NCBI GenBank assembly: GCA_051275005.1
Contig: JBNMOP010000085.1
Location: 1 to 12,429 of the forward strand
Origin: Eutrophobius sp051275005
Lineage (GTDB): Bacteria; Pseudomonadota; Gammaproteobacteria; Eutrophobiales; Eutrophobiaceae
DNA length: 12,429 nt
Direction: 5' to 3'
Part shown: piece by piece, positions 7,310 through 12,429 of the stretch
Layout of the letters: every line of letters begins with the position of its first letter
How positions within the stretch are numbered: the first letter of the stretch is position 1
Made by a program: the position numbers and the translations under genes
Notes under the pieces: model-generated
Told to the model about the DNA's origin: nothing
The model's database searches: none
The model's input: the letters and a program-made list of their open reading frames with translations, nothing else

Positions 7310-9076
7310 ATGCATAAGTTCATACAAAATATGATTCCAATTTTATTCCTGATGTTGAGTATTGCCAGCCAGGCGCAAATGGAATCATTCGTACCGGTTA
7401 CGGATGAAACATTACTGCATCCTGATTCCGGTGATTGGCTAATGTACAGCCGTACCTATGATAATCAGCGTTTCAGCCCCCTGGATCAAATCAATCGTAA
7501 TAATGTCGACCAGCTACAAATGGTCTGGTCTCATGCTATGCATGATGGCACCCAGGAAAATATTCCCCTGGTTTACAAAGGCATAATGTTTGTTGCCAAC
7601 CCTCGATCTGTTATCCAGGCGGTGAATGCCAAAAGCGGCGAATTGATTTGGGAATACAAAAGAGAACTACCAGCGGATATAGATGACCATCAAAATGCTG
7701 TAGGCCGTGCGCGCACATTGGCCATTTATGATGACATGATCTATCACTCCGCAGCAGATGGATACGTGATTGCCCTGGACGCTAAAACAGGCATACTCAG
7801 GTGGGAAACATTTGCCCATGACTATAAAACCAATACACAACACACCACCGGTCCTTCGGTGGTTAAGGGCAAGGTTATTACCGGTCGAAATTGTGGGGAT
7901 ACCCGTAAGTATTGTTATATTCTCGCTCACGATGCATTAACAGGAGAAGAGGTCTGGCGTTTTTTTGTTCCGGCCGGAACTGGTGAACCCGGTGGTGAGA
8001 CCTGGGGGAGTATGGACGATGACTTGCGACTGGCATCACCCTGGGGATTGCCGGGAAGTTTTGATCCAGAGAGAAATTTAATCTATTGGGGCACTGCCAA
8101 CCCGGCGCCCCATACCCGTATTAAACGACATAATGGCAAGCCATTTGATGTATCACTTTCAACGCCGTCTGAACTGTATAGTAATTCCACCCTGGCATTG
8201 AATCCCGATACTGGAGAGTTGGCCTGGTATTATCAACATCTCCCTGGAGACGATTGGGATTCGGACCATACACACGAAAGGATACTGTTTCGCTCCACAT
8301 TTAATCCTGATCCGAATCAGGTGAAATGGATTAATCCCAATATTGCCCGTGGACAAGAGCGAGACATGGTGGTCTCGGTGGGTGAACCCGGAGGTCTTTG
8401 GGTGCTGGATAGAAACGATGGCACATTTTTATGGACCATCCCTTTTCCACACGATACCCCGGATTTTCATATCGCTGATATCGATGTGGAAACGGGTCAG
8501 ACATTTATCAGCCGTGACAAGATCTTGACCCGTGAAGGCGAACAACACACTACCTGTTTTCAGAATACCAAGGGTTACTGGCCTATGGCTTACCATCCTG
8601 GTAATAATTCACTCTACGTTCCATACCACGATATTTGTGTCTCCAGGACCGGAAGACTCAATACGGTAAATGGCCATGTACGAACATCCCATCTTCGTGA
8701 TGGAGCCGACCCTAATGCCTTTGCCGGTTTGGCGAAAGTCGATATGTCTACCGGTGAAGTCGTTCATATACATACCCAACGGGCACCTGGCAATGGTGCG
8801 ATATTACTAACTGCTGGGGATCTGGTGATCTGGGGTGACATTACCGGCACCCTGCATGCCTTTGATGCAGACAATGGTGAAATTCTTTGGGATACCATGG
8901 TACCGGGCATTATCCAGACCAGCACCATTACCTACATGGTAGATGGCAAACAATATATAGCTATTTTGACTGGTGATGGCCTCTCGGCAACCTCCAGTGT
9001 TGTGGGTTTGGTAAGTGATGTAAAAGCAGTGCGGGGGCATAATGCTATCTATGTTTTCGCTTTACCTGACCAGTAA
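7310..9076 (+). CDS. Secreted PQQ-type beta-propeller dehydrogenase, copy 2
   Basis: A 588-residue tandem paralogue of the preceding gene. It aligns without gaps to near the C-terminus, with about 420 of 587 positions identical by hand count (about 72%). ATG 7310 follows GGAGA (7300-7304) by five bases, and the signal peptide again ends Ser-Gln-Ala|Gln. All special positions of copy 1 recur: Asn194-Cys195, Cys202, Asn264, DDWDSD with Asp317 and Asp319, Glu359, Cys416 and Cys443, with no vicinal cysteines and no CxxCH. Divergence is greatest in the signal peptide, residues 121-130, 145-150, 220-240, 450-460 and 556-570, so the copies may differ in substrate or partner. The 63-base gap has no terminator, which suggests co-transcription with copy 1. 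No hairpin terminator is seen after its stop, so some read-through to the next gene is possible. Confidence 0.88.
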   Translation: MHKFIQNMIPILFLMLSIASQAQMESFVPVTDETLLHPDSGDWLMYSRTYDNQRFSPLDQINRNNVDQLQMVWSHAMHDGTQENIPLVYKGIMFVANPRSVIQAVNAKSGELIWEYKRELPADIDDHQNAVGRARTLAIYDDMIYHSAADGYVIALDAKTGILRWETFAHDYKTNTQHTTGPSVVKGKVITGRNCGDTRKYCYILAHDALTGEEVWRFFVPAGTGEPGGETWGSMDDDLRLASPWGLPGSFDPERNLIYWGTANPAPHTRIKRHNGKPFDVSLSTPSELYSNSTLALNPDTGELAWYYQHLPGDDWDSDHTHERILFRSTFNPDPNQVKWINPNIARGQERDMVVSVGEPGGLWVLDRNDGTFLWTIPFPHDTPDFHIADIDVETGQTFISRDKILTREGEQHTTCFQNTKGYWPMAYHPGNNSLYVPYHDICVSRTGRLNTVNGHVRTSHLRDGADPNAFAGLAKVDMSTGEVVHIHTQRAPGNGAILLTAGDLVIWGDITGTLHAFDADNGEILWDTMVPGIIQTSTITYMVDGKQYIAILTGDGLSATSSVVGLVSDVKAVRGHNAIYVFALPDQ

Positions 9077-9162
9077 AAGGTTAAAAGAAAATTAGATCCC
9101 AAAAAAACCTGTTTATTATTTAAAAAAGTGGGTAAAACTGTCTTAGATTAAGGGTGTCTGCC

Positions 9163-9191
9163 TTGCCGCAAATAGGTGTTAGGGATATAAT
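9163..9191 (+). promoter_or_regulatory. Sigma70-like promoter for cytoplasmic bicupin gene
   Basis: TTGCCG (9163-9168, four of six consensus bases) is followed after exactly 17 bases by a perfect TATAAT (9186-9191). Transcription would start near 9198 and leave a leader of about 145 bases before the ATG at 9343. The -10 lies inside a small perfect inverted repeat GGATA-TAAT-TATCC (9183-9196), which a regulator could use. Confidence 0.55.
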
Positions 9192-9281
9192 TATCCAGGT
9201 TGATAATGTCTCCCCAGAGATATTCCGCATAAAAACTAACGTTGTCCTGAACAGGATCGATTTTTAAATAACACGAAATCC

Positions 9282-9316
9282 GGGTGATTCCAGCCCTGAA
9301 GGTATCGTATTCACCC
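9282..9316. repeat. Short inverted repeat in bicupin leader
   Basis: GGGTGA (9282-9287) and TCACCC (9311-9316) are perfect six-base arms separated by 23 bases, ending 15 bases before the ribosome-binding site GAGGAA (9331-9336). They could form a leader hairpin or a protein site. The long loop makes a stable RNA structure uncertain. Confidence 0.25.
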
Positions 9317-9342
9317 TAAACCAGATAGATGAGGAAGTACTA

Positions 9343-10458
9343 ATGGCCAAAGACGCAATTGTCTCTGATGAGACTGCCAAAAAATTCGCAAAGGAAAAAG
9401 AAACCCCCTATACCCGCTGGGTAAAAAATGAAGGCCTGGAGATTATTGACGGGATCTATCAAGAAGACCTGAATACAGTTGAATTAAAGCCCTGGGCCAG
9501 AAGAAACGGACATGGTGTATACATTAATCATGATGCCTCCAGGACCTCCAATGATTGTTATCTCTGTGAGATCGACCCGGGCCAAAAATTAACAGCTCAA
9601 CGCCAACTCTATGAAGAGATGATTATGATCCTTAGTGGTCGTGGTTCTACGGAAGTCTGGAACGATGCCGGCGAGAAGGTGTCCTTTGAATGGCAGGCAG
9701 GGGCGATGTTTTCAATACCCTTAAATACCATGCATCAACACTACAATGGTTCAGGAACAGAAAAGGTTAGATTTGTCGCTGTTACTAATTTACCGCCAAT
9801 TATGAATGTTCTTGAAGACCCTGAATTTATTTTCAATACCGCCTACGACTTTAAAGGACGCTTCTCAGGTGAGCCTGATTACTTTGCTCCCAAGGAAGAG
9901 GTTGATGGACTGTTGCTTGAAACTAATTTTGTTACCGATGCGGTGAACCTACCTTTAATCGAGGCCAAAGAGCGCGGTGCTGGTGGTGGTCATATTCGTT
10001 TCAACATGGCCAAGAGTTCCATGAATACACATATTTCACAGTTTCCTGTGGGCACCTATAAGAAGGCCCATGCCCATGGTCCCGGAGCCCATGTAATTTT
10101 ACTGGCCGGAACAGGTTATTCCCTTATGTGGCCAGAAGGCGAGGAGCCCATACGTTATGATTGGCATCCAGGAACGTTGATTACGCCACCTAACATGTGG
10201 TTCCATCAACATTTCAATACTGGTACCACGGCGGCACGTTATCTGGCATTCAAGTATGAAGGCGTGGCTATCCGCAACGCACAGGGTGTCCCCAAGGCGT
10301 GGATTAGTAAACGTATTGGTGGTCATCAGATTGATTACGCTGACGAGAGTCAGGAAGTGCGTACCATTTTCGCAGATGCTCTTTCTGAAAAGGGTCTGGA
10401 ATCACAAATGGCGCCATCCTATGAAGCTGAGAAGGCAACGCTACCGCCCTTGAGCTGA
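9343..10458 (+). CDS. Cytoplasmic bicupin protein (putative ring-cleaving dioxygenase)
   Basis: A 371-residue two-cupin protein without a signal peptide or membrane segment, so it should be cytoplasmic. ATG 9343 follows GAGGAA by six bases. N-terminal cupin (about 75-150): QRQLYEE has Gln88 where a metal-binding His is usual, but the second motif HQHYN (His131, His133) is intact. C-terminal cupin (about 225-305): a complete set with His243-x-His245, His250, and WFHQHFN with His288 and His290. Bicupins of the gentisate 1,2-dioxygenase type cleave hydroxylated aromatic rings with Fe(II), and the next gene encodes a flavin hydroxylase, so ring cleavage is a reasonable guess. However, the best metal site here is in the second domain, whereas gentisate dioxygenases commonly use the first. 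Other cupin activities (isomerase, decarboxylase, hydrolase) remain possible. It is a paralogue of the secreted bicupin at 653-1825. Confidence 0.82.
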   Translation: MAKDAIVSDETAKKFAKEKETPYTRWVKNEGLEIIDGIYQEDLNTVELKPWARRNGHGVYINHDASRTSNDCYLCEIDPGQKLTAQRQLYEEMIMILSGRGSTEVWNDAGEKVSFEWQAGAMFSIPLNTMHQHYNGSGTEKVRFVAVTNLPPIMNVLEDPEFIFNTAYDFKGRFSGEPDYFAPKEEVDGLLLETNFVTDAVNLPLIEAKERGAGGGHIRFNMAKSSMNTHISQFPVGTYKKAHAHGPGAHVILLAGTGYSLMWPEGEEPIRYDWHPGTLITPPNMWFHQHFNTGTTAARYLAFKYEGVAIRNAQGVPKAWISKRIGGHQIDYADESQEVRTIFADALSEKGLESQMAPSYEAEKATLPPLS

Positions 10459-10481
10459 GATAAAGTTTCATGTGTTGATTT

Positions 10482-10522
10482 AAATAACCGGGCCAGGTAA
10501 CTCTGACCCGGTTATTTTTTTT
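10482..10522 (+). terminator. Intrinsic terminator after cytoplasmic bicupin gene
   Basis: Arms AAATAACCGGG (10482-10492) and CCCGGTTATTT (10507-10517) pair perfectly, and CAG/CTG can extend the stem inward across one mismatch. The right arm leads into eight T residues (10515-10522). It starts 24 bases after the stop codon and should separate this gene from the flavoprotein gene. Confidence 0.9.
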
Positions 10523-10532
10523 AATCTATAAT
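10503..10532 (+). promoter_or_regulatory. Possible promoter overlapping terminator
   Basis: A perfect TATAAT (10527-10532) lies just after the terminator T run. The best -35, CTGACC (10503-10508), matches four of six bases at an 18-base distance and lies inside the terminator stem. An alternative for the same gene is TTGCCA (10573-10578) with CGTAAT (10597-10602), also 18 bases apart. Either could drive the flavoprotein gene; neither is strong overall. Confidence 0.3.
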
Positions 10533-10640
10533 CTCATTTCTAAAAATAATGACGATCTTACAAAATTTATACTTGCCAGACAGTTTTTTAAAAAATCGTA
10601 ATTATTAAATAAAAAAAACGAGTCATTAGGATATAAAAAA

Positions 10641-12248
10641 ATGGCAGACACACAAGTAATTATTGTCGGTGCGGGACCTGTAGGTCTTACCCTCGCAATT
10701 GCTTTAGGTCACCTCGGTGTACGTTGTACCTTACTTGAACGCAATGATGCACCTTCTGGACTGCCAAAGATGGAACGTTGTAATGCCAGGACGATGGAGA
10801 TATATCGACGACTGGGCATAGTGGATGAAATCCGTGCAGCGGGTCTCCCGGCTGAATGCCCAATGGATGTTTTTGTGGTCACCAGTCTGGTGGATGAACC
10901 TATCTTGCGACTGCCTTATGGATCAGTTAAAGATTGTAAGGAGGATATTGCCGCTCACAATGATGGTACCCGCACACTCGAACCGTATCAGCTCATTTCC
11001 CAATATACCCTCGAACCCTTGTTGAAGACTATTGCGGAACGAAATGAATTTATAGATGTACGATTTGGCTGTGAATTTATTCGTTTTGAAGACAATGGAG
11101 ATCATGTGGTTGCCCATGTAAAAGGCACTAATGGAACTGAAGAAACCATAACCTGCGATTATCTTGTGGGTTGTGACGGGGCAGGAAGTCCAGTGAGAAA
11201 ACAGCTGGGCATAAAGTTTGCTGGTGAAGGAGATATGCTGTCTTTACATCAGGCGTTGTTTCGATGTGACGATCTATATGAACGAATCCCCATTGGAAAG
11301 GGCCGTCATTACCATGTCTGTGATGACCAGGCGGGGTTTATCATTGTCCAGGATGACACCAAACACTTTACGTTGCATGCCGTAGTAGAAGATGAATCTG
11401 AGATGCCAGGACTATTTGAAAAATTAGTAGGTATGCCTATCGAATATGAAACCCTGTACGTCGGTAAGTGGACCCAAAAATTATTGGTAGCAGATAGATA
11501 TGGTGAGGGTCGCGTTTTAATAGCCGGTGATGCAGCACATCTGGTAATTCCTACTGGTGGCCTTGGAATGAATACGGGTGCGGGCGATGTAATTGATCTC
11601 GCCTGGAAATTACAGGGAACCCTGGCAGGCTGGGGCGGAGATAATCTGTTGTCCTCTTATGAGACAGAACGCCGTCAGATAGGTATTAGAAATGTAGCGG
11701 CATCGGGCAGGGCAAATTCCGGTCGGCGTAAATGGCGCTCTGCATGGCGTCCTGAAATTCGCGAGCAGACGGCAGAGGGCGCAGAGATACGCGCAAACGT
11801 TGCTGAGATAGCAAATACTGAGCAACGAAAAACTAATGAGATCCTGGGGATAGAGGCCGGATATCGCTATATAGATTCACCGTTAATCTGGCCGGAGGCG
11901 GGTGTAGGACCTGATTCAGATAATCCTGATTATATCCCAACCACATGGCCAGGTTTTCGACTACCTCATGTCTGGCTCAAGGATGGCACCGCCATTCATG
12001 ACCTTCTTGGTAAAGGTTATATCTTGCTCAGATTTGATAACGACCGGGAAGATATGTCTGCCTTGATTTCAGCGTTCGATAAACAAGATGCACCATTAGA
12101 AACCCTTGCCCTGGATGATCCCCATGCAGTAGAGGTCTACGAGGGTTATGAATTGTTCTTATTACGGCCCGACCTGCATATTGTCTGGCGAGGAAATAAA
12201 CCCCCTGTCAATGCAGAAAAACTGGTTGCCATCGCTACTGGTCATTAA
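10641..12248 (+). CDS. FAD-dependent aromatic-ring monooxygenase
   Basis: A 535-residue flavoprotein of the class A hydroxylase superfamily (MhpA, PheA/TfdB and PcpB-like), which uses NAD(P)H and O2 to hydroxylate aromatic substrates. ATG 10641 follows TTAGGAT with AGG at 10628-10630. Motifs in order: the dinucleotide-binding GAGPVG (10-15) with Glu33 at the end of the second strand; NARTME (48-53), typical of this subgroup; the conserved GCDGAGSPVR (177-186); and IAGDAAH (294-300) followed by PTGGLGMNTG (304-313), which contacts the FAD ribityl and pyrophosphate. The C-terminal part (about 445-520) is the thioredoxin-like domain of phenol hydroxylases, with LLRPDLHIVWRG (507-518). The length is normal and the protein has no signal peptide, so it acts in the cytoplasm. 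A neighbouring bicupin could use its hydroxylated product. Substrate not determinable; TfdB- or MhpA-type names would be over-interpretation. Confidence 0.9.
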   Translation: MADTQVIIVGAGPVGLTLAIALGHLGVRCTLLERNDAPSGLPKMERCNARTMEIYRRLGIVDEIRAAGLPAECPMDVFVVTSLVDEPILRLPYGSVKDCKEDIAAHNDGTRTLEPYQLISQYTLEPLLKTIAERNEFIDVRFGCEFIRFEDNGDHVVAHVKGTNGTEETITCDYLVGCDGAGSPVRKQLGIKFAGEGDMLSLHQALFRCDDLYERIPIGKGRHYHVCDDQAGFIIVQDDTKHFTLHAVVEDESEMPGLFEKLVGMPIEYETLYVGKWTQKLLVADRYGEGRVLIAGDAAHLVIPTGGLGMNTGAGDVIDLAWKLQGTLAGWGGDNLLSSYETERRQIGIRNVAASGRANSGRRKWRSAWRPEIREQTAEGAEIRANVAEIANTEQRKTNEILGIEAGYRYIDSPLIWPEAGVGPDSDNPDYIPTTWPGFRLPHVWLKDGTAIHDLLGKGYILLRFDNDREDMSALISAFDKQDAPLETLALDDPHAVEVYEGYELFLLRPDLHIVWRGNKPPVNAEKLVAIATGH

Positions 12249-12429
12249 TGTATTTATTTATCTATAGAAAAAAATTACTCCGTATCTCGTCATACTGGCG
12301 AACGAGGGTGTCGCTAAAGACATAAATTTCATATCCAAAGATATTCTTCAGTATGCTGGTTCAAACTGTTTAATTTTCCACGCCCGTGATATTTCATAAA
12401 GAGCAGTCAGGTAAACCGCTGTAATTTGC
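12249..12429. other. Non-coding tail of window
   Basis: No gene, strong terminator or RNA gene is visible in these 181 bases. One short inverted repeat CTCGT-N11-ACGAG (12286-12306) follows the flavoprotein stop, but it has no T run after it. Confidence 0.5.

Noticed and set aside
9245..9265. TCCT-GAAC-AGGA followed by TTTTT as a terminator after quinoprotein copy 2
   Set aside because: The stem is only four to five pairs, the T run is four bases away, and it lies downstream of the bicupin promoter, so it is a poor terminator.
9343..10458. Naming the cytoplasmic bicupin gentisate 1,2-dioxygenase
   Set aside because: The N-terminal domain lacks the His-x-His motif expected there, and the complete site is in the C-terminal domain; only the fold and context agree.

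Overview
The window looks like part of an aquatic, probably marine, gammaproteobacterial chromosome. The evidence is the pairing of a long TonB-dependent receptor with secreted quinoprotein-type enzymes, a Gram-negative envelope layout, moderate G+C genes separated by AT-rich spacers, and ordinary Shine-Dalgarno sites. This taxonomic guess comes from gene style only and is not firm. All seven protein genes lie on the + strand. No RNA gene, insertion sequence, CRISPR array or integration site was seen.

Layout: (1) 1-408, C-terminal end of a membrane-anchored von Willebrand factor A (VWA) protein cut by the window edge. (2) 653-1825, a secreted double-cupin (bicupin) protein, closed by a hairpin terminator. 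(3) 2243-5131, a 962-residue TonB-dependent outer-membrane receptor, closed by a strong terminator. (4) 5483-7246 and 7310-9076, two tandem paralogous secreted PQQ-type beta-propeller dehydrogenases, about 72% identical by hand count. (5) 9343-10458, a second bicupin without a signal peptide, with its own sigma70-like promoter and a strong terminator. (6) 10641-12248, an FAD-dependent aromatic-ring monooxygenase. The long spacers (409-652, 1826-2242, 5132-5482, 9077-9342) carry no convincing genes but hold several inverted repeats that look like operators or leader structures.

How the genes may work together (inference): the receptor would bring a substrate across the outer membrane. The secreted bicupin and the two quinoproteins would act on it in the periplasm. 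After an inner-membrane transport step not encoded here, the cytoplasmic flavoprotein would hydroxylate an aromatic product and the cytoplasmic bicupin could cleave or otherwise process it. The substrate cannot be read from the sequence; a phenolic or other aromatic compound is the most natural guess because of the flavoprotein family. No regulator, cytochrome c, PQQ biosynthesis gene or inner-membrane transporter is present in the window.

The most unusual points are: a pair of related bicupins split between periplasm and cytoplasm, whose N-terminal metal sites have lost different ligands; a tandem quinoprotein pair whose active-site residues depart from the methanol/ethanol dehydrogenase pattern in the same way in both copies; and a set of repeated ATGTAA/TTACAT and ATGTTAA/TTAACAT elements around the first bicupin and receptor genes.
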